Positions 24,619 to 36,963 of a stretch of 64,000 bases of DNA are shown piece by piece. The translations under genes were made by a program, and so were the position numbers. Origin of the DNA: Acorus gramineus. Taxonomy: Eukaryota; Streptophyta; Magnoliopsida; Acorales; Acoraceae. The DNA lies in assembly GCA_030737835.1 (NCBI GenBank), contig CM060850.1, forward strand, positions 29,615,716 to 29,679,715. The letters run 5' to 3'. Numbering within the stretch: position 1 is the stretch's first letter; each line of letters begins with the position of its first letter. Below the pieces are notes generated by a model. It searched no databases, was not told where the DNA came from, and saw only the letters and a program-made list of their open reading frames with translations.

Positions 24619-25458
24619 TTAATAACATTCCCATAATAGCCCTCCAAGCGGCGCCCGGTGGGGGACGCCCTTCCTCCTCTTCGCCGTCCGGTGACTGGAC
24701 GCCACATTGCCGTCGCTGCTTCCGCCGTAAGATCCGCCTGAGTCTGACTGTATTGGCTTCCTCTTCTTCTCCGAGGACCCCGCAATCTATATATAAAAAA
24801 AAACTCTCACAATGAGCATGATTTGATATAATTAACATGGTATATATGAAGGAAATGTGAAATATATTTATATATGTACCTTGCAACCCAGAGAGCAGAA
24901 GCGGAAGGAGTCGAGGAGGCTCCGAAAGCAGACCTCGCAAGTGTTGGTCACGCCTTTGCCTGGCCTTGGCTGAGGCCTCTCATTGATGAAGACGACACGG
25001 GCACTGTTTATTATGTAAGTCTGGACTCCTGTGATGTCCAGCACCTTCTGTAACTCGGACACCCTTATCACATCATGGTATGAAGACCTCCTTATCTGGG
25101 GTTGTATAAAAATCACAACTTTCAATGCTCTGTTTTTCATCAAAAACACAAAAAGATTGGGTTTTTATGATGTGGGTGTACCTGGATCACGCGGTGGTCG
25201 CGGTGGTGGGCGAGGCAGAGTGAACAGAGTGCGCCGTTCATGCAGTCGAGGCAGTACATGTTGCACTCGCTCTTGTGATAGTCCGCGTGGAGCTTGCATT
25301 GCTTGAAGAAGCTCGTCTCCAACAGAGGATTCAGCCATAGCGGCCACCTCTTCTCGTCTTCATGACCTCCCTGTTTCAACAACCCATTAGTCATTTAAAA
25401 ATCACCCCAAAACAGAGGTACCCAATTGAAGTGAGAAGCCATTGTTGATGCTCACCAT
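24619..25458 (-). CDS. PLATZ: PLATZ zinc-binding transcription factor
   Basis: Four coding exons on the minus strand: 25456-25458 (ATG alone), 25182-25370, 24880-25095 and 24619-24786. All introns are GT-AG and phase 0, giving 191 residues. Exon 2 has the B-box-like part ([22 protein letters not shown]); exon 3 has the PLATZ core ([55 protein letters not shown]). Exon 4 has a basic KKRK stretch and the family tail [21 protein letters not shown] proteins are plant-specific, zinc-dependent, AT-rich-DNA-binding regulators. An alternative start with intron 1 retained would give [14 protein letters not shown] in frame (198 residues). Confidence 0.92.
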
Positions 25459-25997
25459 TGTTTTATTGGATTTGGGTTCTTCAAAGGTGAAATCTTGATC
25501 GATCGCCAGCTTTAGAGGATGAAAAAGGAGAGCTTTTTTTGTGTGGGTTTCTGTGAGAAAGGCTTGGAAGAAGGGGTAGTGGAGATTGATTATAAATAAT
25601 AAGAAGTGGGACTGAATGAATGAGAGGAGTCGTGCTTATCCAAACCGATCAAAGTCTGTGTCCGAACCTGGGTCCGAACCTCCCAACCGAAGCTCTGTTT
25701 TTCTTTTCTTTTTCTTTCTTTTTGTGTGGGTGGCTCGAAAGTGACTTTTTCACTACATCGAAAGATTGATCGGTGTTAACCATTGAAAAGTAAGGGATGC
25801 TGATATTTTTTTTCCTGAAATTAAGATGAGTGGATGATTGGGGAGGCAATTTGCACGGTTTCGAATGAGCATCTGGAGGGTGTTTTGAGTTCCTTTTTTG
25901 TCTACTAATTCAAGAAAATCATAAATGTTAGGTTTCGAATAGAATTTGGCATATGGGTTTGCTTTTTATACATTTAATATTATCTAAAGATAATAAA
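25459..25997. other. PLATZ leader and promoter region
   Basis: Includes the PLATZ 5' UTR and the TATA candidate noted separately. No other feature recognised. Confidence 0.45.
25589..25600 (-). promoter_or_regulatory. PLATZ: Candidate TATA box of PLATZ gene
   Basis: On the gene strand the sequence reads TTATTTATAATC, about 130 bases upstream of the ATG. It is a reasonable TATA element; the assignment is by position and motif only. Confidence 0.5.
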
Positions 25998-26680
25998 AAT
26001 AACGGACACCTGTATTTAGCCCTATGAAAGTTCACCCATATTCATATTTTTTCTTTTTTTTTACTGAAAATCTTAAAAGTTACTCTGGCAAAGCAAAAAA
26101 GTTCTGAGTTAAATTTTCATCAATTTAGAAAAAATATTCTTAAAATATTTTGTTACTTAATATTATTCTGAAAATATATATTCATATAACACTCTAAAAT
26201 ATTGTAAACATACATATCAACCCTTTATTTTTTTCAAATATCCATATAATCCTCTAAAATCACGTGCTTAATTCATATCACCCATTACCGTTACCCTGTT
26301 AAAACGCATGAGTCTTATTGAATTTTTTTTTTAAATCTCATAATGTTATTTGGATAAATACATTTGTAACACCGTTAAATGGATAGAATATAGTTTATTT
26401 CTATAAATTTGACAAAAACTAATTCAGTTGTCTAAATCTTTATCTATGAGAAAATATAAGGGGTTATATGGATATTCAGATAAATATGAAATGTCAGTAT
26501 GGATATTTGCCTAAAAAGGTAATTTAATTACGTGTGGTTAAATTAACCATGTCCTAGTTTCAAGGTGTTAATGGCAAGAGGGTATATCAATATAACCCAA
26601 CAATAAGGGGGGGGGGGGGGGGGGGGGGGGGAGGGTGAACTTTCAAGGGGCTATATGCATATTTCCCCATAAGTCAGTGT
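25998..26680. mobile_element. TIR element of about 0.7 kb, non-coding
   Basis: The left end reads inward TATTTAGCCCTATGAAAG then TTCACCC; the right end, on the opposite strand, reads TATGCATATAGCCCCTTGAA then AGTTCACCC. The interior is AT-rich and itself has partly inverted segments around ATATCCATAT. No coding capacity. The right part contains the poly-G run. Likely a Mutator-like or fold-back MITE; no clear target duplication seen. Confidence 0.55.
26607..26631 (+). repeat. Uninterrupted 25-base G run
   Basis: Twenty-five consecutive Gs next to the right terminus of the TIR element. Length may be affected by sequencing or assembly error. Confidence 0.85.
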
Positions 26681-27874
26681 ATAAAAATTTTATATGGGCA
26701 ATATATCAATACAGATCAATGAGATTATAACTCATGTTTAAGATCTCCAAGTTAATAGCCTTTATCTACATAAATACATAAACACCTAAAAATACACCGA
26801 AATACATACATTGTTCCTATGCAGTCCAGTGCATGTACAGTCACATTTCACTAACAAGTTATAAATAAAGAATGTATTTTTTAATTTTTTTTATCTAAGT
26901 TGTTGTATATATTGAATATTTAATTATTATTTTCCTTTTAGAAAGCACATATTTTAAAATATATGATATGATATATATTGGTATATATTTATAAATAAAT
27001 AAAGAATGTAAAGTACATTGGATTGTATGAGGGACTCCACTAGCTAGTATTATCATTACCCAATATGTGAAATAGATATCTGCCTAAAACAAATATAGGT
27101 GATATTCTTGGCTTTGCATATGGGTTTTCTATTTGCAAGATTTATATTCAAAGCTATCAAAATTTGCATATCTATTTAAATTCATGGTGATCTTGGCAAT
27201 TGGCTTTGTATATTAAAACCATGGAATATACATGATATTTTGTTAAAAAAAAGCAAAGAATAATAAAAGAGAGCTTCAACAAATCCTCCAATAATCCCAT
27301 ATTTTCCGGATGGAAACAAAGTAATGCTCCTGATTCGTCAAAGGCAAAAGAAATCATATAAATCCGACACCTTCCAATGGTGAACAAACTGACTGATTAA
27401 CCTAACTACTCCACTAAAATTAAACCACAACATTATTATGCGAATGAATTAACAAACTAAAGACCACCAGAGTTCACTATATGGGACCCCACCAAGAGAC
27501 AACTTTTCAATTACGGCAGTCTGATCAGCCATTTTTTGAGTCAACTCACTGCATTTTTAAATTAAAAAAAAAAATCAGCTTCTAATTCTGATGAAGTGTG
27601 TGTGTGTACACGCCGTGTGGTTTGGTTGGTTGACCGAAAAAGGGCTTTTGGGAGAGGGTCAAGATACGCGTTTGAAAGCCGCCATCACACGCGGCACGCC
27701 ACGAAAGACCGTGGAAGGTCACACGTTTAAGTACTTTCACAAAATCCCAATAGGTGGGACCCGCACGGCATTGCAAGCCCTTCCTCCACGCAGGGGCTCT
27801 AGATAGACTTTTCTCTGACACCTATACTTAAATAACTGTACGACCAAGTTTTGTTTTCATTTCAACTTTACAAT
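26681..27874. other. Intergenic DNA, no gene seen
   Basis: AT-rich apart from a GC-richer block at 27590-27810 whose opposing short frames match nothing I recognise. It may be promoter-like or old repeat DNA. Confidence 0.4.
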
Positions 27875-28268
27875 GCAAGAGCATTCAAATATACATGTTA
27901 CTTAATCAAAATAATAAAGTATCATCTCAGTATTTTAGACATTCATTTATTACATTAATATTTAGGTGATTGTTGTTACTTCAATGAATTAGTTAAATAA
28001 TTAATCAAAATAATAGTGGGCTTATCTCTTTATCCACTCAAACCTCTCCACTCATCTAAAATAATATTTTTTTTTAATATTTTAAATGGTGGGACTACAT
28101 TTAATTGGCTAAAGCACTAGCTACAGTTAACACTTCCCTTAACATATGACAGACGGGGGCCCACATTTAACTTACCCTTAACACTTCTATTGGAGCACCA
28201 TTTTTACATGTTTTCTAAAAATATAACACTAACTAATGAGTTAACATGTCCATTGGAGATGCTCTAAG
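27875..28268. mobile_element. MITE with GAGCAT termini
   Basis: Left terminus AGAGCATTCAAATATACATG; right terminus, on the opposite strand, TAGAGCATCTCCAATGGACA followed by TGTTAA. About 390 bp, non-coding. The GAGCATCTCCAATGG type of end is common in plant MITEs. It abuts the larger fold-back element that starts at about 28263. Confidence 0.55.
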
Positions 28269-29461
28269 AGCACGTCTATTCCCATCAACCATTTGTCTAA
28301 TAACACAAATCAAAAAAATAAAATAAAAATTATAAATTTAATTTGAACGTCACTGATTCCATCAACCATTTGACGATCAACATGTTAACCATTCTTTAGA
28401 ATAATCGACAGTTGGTCTATTAACCTTTATTTAATAAATTCGACAATCACCCTGTCAACTTTCCTTTACAATATTCGACAGTTGGTCTGTCAACCTTTAT
28501 TTGATAAATTCGACAATCACTATGTCAATTTTCCTTTCCAACCTTCAACTGTCTTCTTATCAATCTTCTTTTATAAACTTCGATAACAGCTTTGTCAACT
28601 TTTCTTTACAACCTTCGACAAAATTTTTGTTAATTTTCCTTTACAAAACTCGACCTTAATAGTGTCGAACTGAATATTTTTTCAAAAGAAAATCTAAGAC
28701 ACATTTGATCACTTTCAACATTAAATGTAAAGTAAAATAATTAATTGTTTATGGCTTTGTGAGAATTGAATTAATGGGTATGGTTATTTAGTTGTAAGAT
28801 TTTAGAAAAACTCAGTGAGTGAAGATTTTAAGATAGATGGAGTTTTAAAAAAAATGTCAATTTAATAAGAGATTTTGGTTTTAGATTAAGAGTATGCATA
28901 TTTGATTAATTGGTTTTGATTTTTTGTAATAGCTTTGAATGCAAATGCAAGGAGGTTGAAAGAATTAGTTGTTGTTTCTGGTTTAAGTGTTTTTATTAGT
29001 AGTCATATGGTGATTTTAATGTGAGTATTGAATGTAATGTGAATGTGTTGATATTTTGATGTACATTGAATATTGAATGTGGTCGAATGTGTCTCAAGTT
29101 TTCTTTTAAAAATTATTCGATTCGACACTGCGAAGGTCAAACAATTCCTCCCGGGTCAACATACCAGCTGTCAAAAGTTGTAAAGGAAGGTTGATAAAGT
29201 TGCTATCGAAGTTTGTAAAGGAAGGTTGACAGGGTGACTCTCGAAGGTTGTAAAAAAAGGTTGACAAAGTGACTGTCACATTTATAAAATAAAGGTTGAC
29301 AGACCAACTGTCGATTGTTATATAAGAAGGTTGACAGGCTGACCATCGAATGGTTTATGGGATTAATGATGTTCAAATTATATTTATATATGTGTTTTTT
29401 TTTTTGTTTTTATAGGTGTTATTAGGCAAATGGTGTGTGGGGATAGACGTGCTGATAGAGT
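28263..29461. mobile_element. 1.2-kb fold-back element with 35-bp arm repeats
   Basis: Terminal inverted repeats CTCTAAGAGCACGTCTATTC (left) and, on the other strand, CTCTATCAGCACGTCTATCC (right) continue inward through CCATTTG.CTAATAACAC. Each arm then becomes a tandem array. The left arm (about 28368-28650) has some eight units of about 35 bp of the form TTCGACA..N..GTCAAC..TTTC. The right arm (about 29105-29350) has five or six units in opposite orientation. The centre (28690-29080) is AT-rich and unique. No protein is encoded. Confidence 0.75.
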
Positions 29462-30794
29462 AATATACAATGTGTTGTTACAATTTATGTAAATTAAAAA
29501 AATTAAAAATAAAATACTTTATTGTATTTCATGTATACCTCAATTGATGGTTATATTTTTAAAAACAAAATAAAAAAAAGTGAGTGCAAGTCTAGAGCAT
29601 CGGAAGAAAAAAAAAATCAGACGTTTCTGCTGTGAGATGTCTTACATTAGATAAAAGTGCGTATTTCTTTATTAATTTTTTCAACGTATAACAAAGTTGT
29701 TATTGAAGAATAAAATAATTTAGAAATTAGATAAATCTTAAATTAAAAAGAAAAATTAATTATGAGTCACTCTAGCCTCCTGTCTAATTTTTTAGGTCTC
29801 TAAAAATTTTAAATTTTTTAGTTCCGTTTATAGGTGAACAAGTTTTTGGGATCCCATGCATAAATAATTTCCCCAAACTAAAAAGATACTCTATGGAAGA
29901 AAAAAATGAATTGGAAATCTACTTTTTTTGAAGAATTAGGATATATACAAATCATAGAAGTGTATTTGTAAATATGTCATGCTATAGAAATGATTTTAAA
30001 AAAATATTTTCAAAAATGGAATGATTTATTTATTTAGGATATTTGAGAGATTTTTTGGGTCATTCTACCGAATCTGATATGCATTAAGTTGTCTCCTTTC
30101 AATAAAGTATGAGGATATAATATATGGTGTGAGATGGTTAAGAGAAATGGTGATTCAGTATCCTCATGTGAAGCTGAATAGTAAACTAACTTGATAATGC
30201 ATTAAATGTTTATTGTTGGGAATCAACAGAACATAAAAGATGCCTATCAACAAACCTGTGCGGGATCCAATACCCACATCTAATAATTTTATATACCAGA
30301 TCTCTTTCAGATTCAAAACAAATTAGTTTAAAATCAGAGCTCAACGAACATTTACTAATGAAAAATAATCTAAAAAAAACACTTAGACCAATTTTATAAT
30401 CAAATTATAATCCAATCACAAAATGATAACACCATTATCAAAAAGTGTTAAGATGACGTACATTTTTGTGATTCTGGGTCACATAATTAATTAACTTTTT
30501 TTTATCAGGTTATCAAGACTCTTTAGAAATCAAGTTTTTATCTAACAAACGTTAAACATTTTTAACAAGAAAGCATAATTCAATGTTGGTTCAATCCAAA
30601 ATATTAAATCTATGGGCATTATTAGTTTATTACACACAGTTTACTCTACGCTTCCTCCCATAATCTCGTATGTCTTAATAGTTGTTCAACGAAATATAAA
30701 TCTCGTTAGAAATTTTTTACATTAACATTTTTTAATTCTGATTAGAAATTTTTTAATTCTTAATAGATGCCTTAACATAAATTTTTTACATTAA
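29462..30794. other. AT-rich intergenic DNA
   Basis: No coding family, clear repeat boundary or RNA gene recognised. Confidence 0.45.
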
Positions 30795-32268
30795 CATTTT
30801 TTACTTTTCGAGCGCCAAATGGCATAATTCAAAAACTTGATTCGTTAAGGCATCGTTTTTTCTGGAATGGGCCAAAGGAAGGGTATGCGAAACCATGTAT
30901 GGTGAAATGGGAGAGAATATGTGAGGTGAAGGAGAAAGGGGGACTCGACTTACTCAACCTTGACATGATGAACAGAGCAATGCTCTCCAAATGGCTCTAG
31001 AACTGGGCCTTCAACCCGACGCTATGGTGGGTTAGCCTAATGAAAGAGAGATACGGAGGAGAAGGGGTGAGACTTCCAGCGGTCACACTTAGAACCTCGT
31101 TTCTCTGTAAAGGATGGTTTGAGCTGGTGAATGAATTCTGCATGTCACTCAGATGGAGCCTGGGGCAAGGGGACATAATTAGCTTCTAGAAGGATACATG
31201 GCTTGGGCAGTCGTCGCTACAGGAAGGATACCTGCTGTTGTTCGAAATTTCGAATAACAAGGATGTGACGGTGCGACAGGCGTGGGAAGTGAAAGGAAGC
31301 AATGGCCACTGGCAGCTCAACCTCAGACAGATCAACTCGGATGATCAGGTGGCGGAAGTGGCTAGGCTGCTCGAGGTGCTGGAGTCGCAAACCCTGGGGC
31401 AAGGGGAGGATCAACTTTGCTGGAACGGGACTACATCAGAAGGCTATTCTGTGAAGGCAGGGTATAGGTGGTGGAAGCGGGTGGTCACCGGAGATCGCGT
31501 CCATGGCGAACAAGGTGATTAAGATATGGAGATGGAGGATCCCATTGAAGGTGAAAATATTTATATGGCTCATGATGCAACGTCGGGTTCTCACCAAGGC
31601 ATATAGAGCCAAGTGGAGGCCGGAGGCGAATTCGAACTGCGTGATGTGCGATGCGGAGCCGGAAACAGTGGAGCACCTATTCTGCTCGTGTTCGAGGACG
31701 GCCCAAGTGTGGAGGAGGGTGGCTGCTATATCATCGTCACAGTGCGTGTTCCAAAACATGGAGGAGAAGTGGGAGCGAATGTCAAATTGCCCGAGCTTGG
31801 GAGTTTCTAGAGCTCATTTGAGGGTGTCGCAGCTGGTGCTCCCGGCAACTATTTGGGCCTCTTGGCTTGCTAGAAATTGAATAATTTTTAGAGGGCACCG
31901 GTTTTATGCTGACGGCGCTGATTAGGGATTGGGGTGTGACGATGGCGGGAGCTCGCAGCGTCTCGACGAGTGGGGAGAGCATAGAAGTCATGGCGTGAGT
32001 TTGTTGTAGTAGTAGTCTGCTAGTATGTTGTTCAGCTAGGTCAGTTGTTCAGCTACTAGCTTCCTGTCCTATTCATATTTTCTGTTTGTTCGGTTAGGTG
32101 GAACTTGATATGCTGGGTGGTAGGAGGGGTTGGCACAAATCTCTTGTGTCGCCCTCCCTATCTCCTAGTGTGCTCGTCTCCTTAAACCAGGCTTCTATAA
32201 CCATTGTATAACTTATACATCAAGTTATATATCAACAACCTTTCTTCAAAAAAAAAAAAAAAAAAAAA
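30795..32268 (+). mobile_element. 5'-truncated L1-type LINE
   Basis: The frame from 30811 reads RAPNGIIQKLDSLRHRFFWN then KEKGGLDLLNLDMMNRAMLS, the thumb and post-RT part of a plant LINE ORF2. Further on it reads WWVSLMKERYGGEG and, in 31503-31880, a zf-RVT domain (RRVLTKAYRAKWRP, CVMC, EHLFCSC, VWRRV). TAG stops interrupt WL*NW (near 30997) and SF*KDTW (near 31187), both at positions where TGG is expected. A frameshift separates the two main frames. The element ends in 21 As at 32248-32268. The upstream catalytic RT and endonuclease are absent, as usual for 5'-truncated insertions. Confidence 0.85.
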
Positions 32269-34704
32269 GAATATATATATATTTTAATTTTTATCAAATA
32301 TATTTTATAAATGAGTGGTGATACCCAGGCCCCAAAATATAAGCCCCACTAACAAGCTCCATGAGGTGTCATCACCTTATTGATTGTTATTAGTTGACTT
32401 GTTGACTTTTTAAAAATGGTAAAATGGTAAAATACAAATATGTCCTTCATTAAAAATCTATCTCATTAACCAAAATCCCCCCATTTTCTCTATTCAGTTA
32501 TTACTTTTCCATGTGAATCTTGAAATCCATTTAACCATTTCAAATTTTGAATTTTAAAATCCTTACCTAAATTACAATTGAACCTAAATTACACTAAAAA
32601 AGTTGGATATTTATTGTATTCAAATTTAAATAAAAAAACACATATGGTTACTATATGAATTAATTACATCAAATACCTTTATTAAATATTTACATCTCTC
32701 ACAACGATTTGTTACATTTACATCAGAACTGTTACATTTACATAAATATAACAAACAATTTCATTTTCCTACCTAAATATTTTACATTCCATGCAATGTT
32801 TAAACAATTTAGAAACAGATTATATTTTCAATAGTCAGTTACATTTTATAGAAAATGTCAAACACTTTTTTTATTGTGTGATACATTTAACAAACATATG
32901 TATTTGACTGTTACAGTAATAAATGTAACAAATATAAATTACTATTTACATTGAAACAAATGCAATACACGAATAAATGTTACATTCATAAATGTAACAA
33001 ATATAAATCAATACATGCATGCGGTTGACTGTTACATTTACGAATGTAACAAAAATAATACAGATTTAAAAAATTACATTGTCAACAATGTAGCAGTAAC
33101 ATCAAACAAACTATTCATATATAAAATGTAACGGTATCGAGTGTTACATTTAGATATTGAAACAAAAACAAATCAAAATGTGATAAATGACATTCAATAC
33201 ATGAAAAAAATTGTGTTTAAATATTTAAAACAAAAAACAAAACACAATTTTTTTACGAATCTAATAATGTCAAACCTGATCTGAGAGACATTGATGTGAG
33301 ATTGAAATCGAAAAAAAAAAAACGATTTCGTGCCTTCTCCTCAAAAATAGAATTTCCGATTTGCTCCCACTTATCCTTCATAAACAAAATCAATTCCGTA
33401 ATGCAAAACCTCCTCATTTCTCCTCATTTCGTATACAAGACAGATTTTCAATTGTTTCAACACCAATGATTTCTCCGGTCCCTCTCAAATATTGTTGCAA
33501 GATTGTTGCAAGATTTTAAGAATCCATTAATGGTGAATAAATACATAATTTTCAGAATTAAATGATACTCCACAATCATAGAGATTCATGTTAAGGTAGT
33601 TATCAAAGAAAGAGTATAATAGACAATGTACATTTGCCATATCATAGGGTCTGTGATGGGGCCTAAAAAGTTGAGATCTAAAAATCTTTATCGTTAAAAA
33701 ATCATACTGTGAATAGAGACTATAACATTTTCCTAAATCTGTTAACATTAATTTTGACAATATCTATGAAGTAGACGTTCAACCACCTAAACCACTGAGA
33801 GTAACGCATGAGGTCCATAATTACCAATAGCGTTTTGAGAGGAAGTAAAAGGACCGCCAAGTAATGGATGATCGTTCATTTTCTTTCCAATAAAATAATT
33901 ACACACTTTATTAAAGAGAATACGAAACAATAGTGAAAGTTGAAAACATGACAGGATTGATCGATCTCAATCCCAATCATAAATCAATCCTAAATTAATG
34001 ATGGGTTTGATTCTTTCATCACGAACATGTCTTAGCGGATTTGTAAAGATCTTAAACATGTCTCATCCCACCTCATTTAGAAGATAACGGATTTAAGAAT
34101 CTTAATATTTTAAATATTTTTTAGATTATAAACTAAATAATTATATTAACTTATTATGCTATATAATATATATTATTTAATATATGCTTAGATATTTATC
34201 AATTATAATAATAATTAGTTTTATTTATGTATCATATTAATTTTGAATGATATAAATGATATAAATAAGAATAATAGGGCTGAGGGGTTTTGCATTTGAA
34301 TCTCAAACTCATCCCATATTTTCATTGGATTAGGATAGGTTGGGCTTAGGTTTGACATTTAGGGGGATCAAACTCATCCCAACGGGATCAGGTCAGGGTG
34401 AGTTTTCCATTTATCTCATCCCGCTGTCACCCCTAACAATAGTGAAGGTGATTTCATTCAATCCATTTTACCCGCCCATAAGAGTTTCCACACTACTCAT
34501 TAGCATAAAGTTGCTAATATATTTGTAGTCCTCAATCGTGTCACCAACACTGTGCATAAAATGGCTGACATAGTATATATATTTGTTCCTATCTCAGTAT
34601 ATACCCATATATAAATGCACGTATGCATTCAATTCAAATGAGTATGTACAATATTTTTTTATATAAATAAATATACTTTATTAGTTAAATATATATCTAT
34701 AGCA
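32269..34704. other. AT-rich region with repeated TTACATTT words
   Basis: No gene recognised. Between about 32690 and 33190 the words TGTTACATTTA and AATGTAACA recur in both orientations, suggesting a degenerate tandem or fold-back repeat. The rest is unremarkable AT-rich DNA. Confidence 0.4.
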
Positions 34705-35069
34705 AAAATAAAAGGGTTAATTATTCAAATACCCCTGCAACCAACCCTCCATTATTCTTATACCCTTATCTTTTCAAAAAAAAGTTATGTATCCCTGCAA
34801 CAAACACCCATTAATTCCACCAAGTCCCACAAAATAATGCACTTACAGATAATATTTACATAAATTACATTTTATGTTCTGTAAGTTACAGAAAACATAT
34901 ACGCACTTACAGAGGATAAACTGTAATTTTGTGGAGTTTGGGGGAATTAAAGGGAGAAGGGTAAAAAAAATTGAGTGTTTGCTGTAGAGGTACGGAGATT
35001 TTTTTTGAAAACGCGAGAGCACATAAATAATAGAGGTTGGGCTAGTTGGACAATTCACCCGAAATAAAA
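34705..35069. mobile_element. Mutator-like MITE with 9-bp target duplication
   Basis: A 347-bp element (34714-35060) with imperfect inverted arms about 100 bp long. Left: GGGTTAATTATTCAAATACC; right, on the opposite strand, GGGTGAATTGTCCAACTAGC. Both arms continue through CAACC.CTATTATT, TTTTCAAAAAAAA and CAGCAAACAC-like blocks. Flanks are AAAATAAAA (34705-34713) and GAAATAAAA (35061-35069), eight of nine matching. The 9-bp duplication and long arms fit Mutator-like MITEs. Non-coding. Confidence 0.78.
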
Positions 35070-36025
35070 TGTGTGTGGAATACAAATGGGCTGCCTATGA
35101 ACATATCACTTTCCCGTGGCACTCTTCCTGGTGGGGAGGATGACCAAGTGTAAATTATGTACAGGCCTACGAGAGCCCAAGCCCAGCCCAGATAAGGCAT
35201 TGGTCATTACAAATAGAATGCACATTAGAAGCCCACGTAAGGCATTACAACTTTACAAGTACATAGCTCTACTTGCATTCACATGGGGCGCTGATACACT
35301 CAGTTCCGAATTGCTAATTAACTATCAGTGTATCTGAATCTGCTAATTAACCATTGTAATAGTGCAAAAATAACCAAATATCAATTTAATTTGGTGGGTG
35401 TGTTGAGATTATGTCTCAATTCGGTATATCAACATTGGATGGCTATGATGAAATCATATTAGAGTGGACACCTAATTTGTAATTAGTTAAGATATCACAA
35501 GATTTGAAGATCTAAGGATCAGGAGGAGTTTTTTTGCGAGATCTGTAGATTTAGGACACAAGAGGTGTCTTTTTCGCGTGATCTAAAAAACAATAAAACG
35601 ACATGGGTCGACGGTGGTGTGGATGTCGATGGAGAAAGCCGGCAGTGTGGTGTCAGGTTCCATGCGACGAAGAAAAATAAATGAGCCGTGTATTGAAAGA
35701 AAAAAAAATGGGACGTTGGTCCCTGTTTGACATGCATGACATTAATGCATGGCTGATGCCATCATGTTGGTTTCTTTGGAAGCCATGGCTGATTTATGAG
35801 ATCTTTGATCAGCCGAGATGTGCATGGCGCATGTGCACACAGGAGGCCGCAGCATACAAGGTGACCAGACAATGACGTGAGGCGCGGGCCGAGAGCACAG
35901 GCACAAGTGCGGAGGACGTGCGAAGACGCTAGACGCGAGGCAGCATGCGACAATGAGCTCGAAGTCACCTATGTGCGAGACACGTGATGTAGATGCTCAA
36001 TTTGTGTAAAAGAAAATGGAATAAT

Positions 36026-36290
36026 GCAACACAGAGAAGCCATTCTGAACCCTGGTGGCGTCCCAGGTGGTTCAAGTAAAAGCGAGTCCAGATTCGGAGC
36101 TTACAAGCGCATGGTGTGTTTGTCCAAGGTGGAGTCCAAATCCTTCTTCAGAGACGCAACACAGAGAAAACGTTCTAAATCTGGGTGGCGTCCTAGATGG
36201 TTCACGTAAAAAGTGAGTCCAGGTATTCGGAGCTCGCGAGCGCGTGGTGTAGCTTGTTTAAGGTGGAGTCCAGACGATCCTTCTTCAGAA
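36026..36290 (+). repeat. 130-bp tandem duplication inside LTR element
   Basis: Two diverged units starting GCAACACAGAGAA at 36026 and 36156. Each carries GGTGGCGTCC, GTAAAA..GAGTCCAG and AAGGTGGAGTCCA, then CCTTCTTCAGA. Confidence 0.85.
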
Positions 36291-36486
36291 ACGCACATGG
36301 AGCATGCGACAGATTCACGTGATTACTAAGTCAAGATACTGACTTGAAGATGCGGTGGTGCAGACTTCCGAAGGAAGAAAAATTTTCAGCCAAGTGGAGT
36401 TTGCAAAACGAGGTGGAGACATCAACAGAAATCTTCAAGAGGTTCATGGAAATCGGAGTTTATCGAATTCGAGCCAAGGTGGAGAT

Positions 36487-36963
36487 TGTTGAAATTATGT
36501 CTCGATCCGGTGTATCAACATTGGATAGCTATGATGAAACCATATTAGGGTGGATCCCTAATTGATAATTAGTTAAGATTTGATATTATTTAAGATATAA
36601 AATGAATTTTCTAAAATCAGGGAAACAGATTTATTTGTTATAGATTTGTTTGTTAGGAGATTACTTAGAGATAAAGTTATTTATTCATATAAATATCCTT
36701 CTAGGGTTCCAAGGTAAAATTGGGTTGGCATGGCATAAAATGTAGAGATCCATAGGAGAGAGGTTGAGAAGGTTCAAAGGAGGGTAACTCCATAAGAGTT
36801 TGTAAGGCTTTTTTGTATCTCAACTATAATAATGGATTCTCTGTTTTGCCCCATGGATGTAGGCCTAGACTGAACCACGTATTTTTTATGTTCTTCGTGG
36901 TGTTCCGTTCTTGTGTATAATCTCGTCTTTTATCGACGGCTTCCGCGAAGTAGTTTTCCAATA
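36487..36963 (+). repeat. 3' long terminal repeat
   Basis: Starts TGTTGAAATTATGTCTC next to the polypurine tract and ends TTTTCCAATA before the GGGTG target duplication. The expected terminal CA appears mutated to TA. Confidence 0.7.

Larger units (their letters stand above)
35401..36963 (+). mobile_element. Small non-autonomous LTR retrotransposon
   Basis: Begins TGTTGAGATTATGTCTCAAT. A second copy of this start appears at 36487 right after a polypurine tract (AAGGTGGAGATT), typical of Copia-type elements. The 3' LTR spans 36487-36963 (477 bp). The 5' LTR matches only over about 35401-35505, so it is truncated. GGGTG flanks both outer ends (35396-35400 and 36964-36968), the expected 5-bp target duplication. 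The internal part has no gag or pol and contains a 130-bp tandem repeat. This is a LARD/TRIM-like or internally deleted element. Confidence 0.8.

Noticed and set aside
24566..24785. PLATZ exon 4 read as [16 protein letters not shown]
   Set aside because: That frame does not join exon 3 in phase. The frame giving [26 protein letters not shown] joins in phase and matches the family C-terminus.
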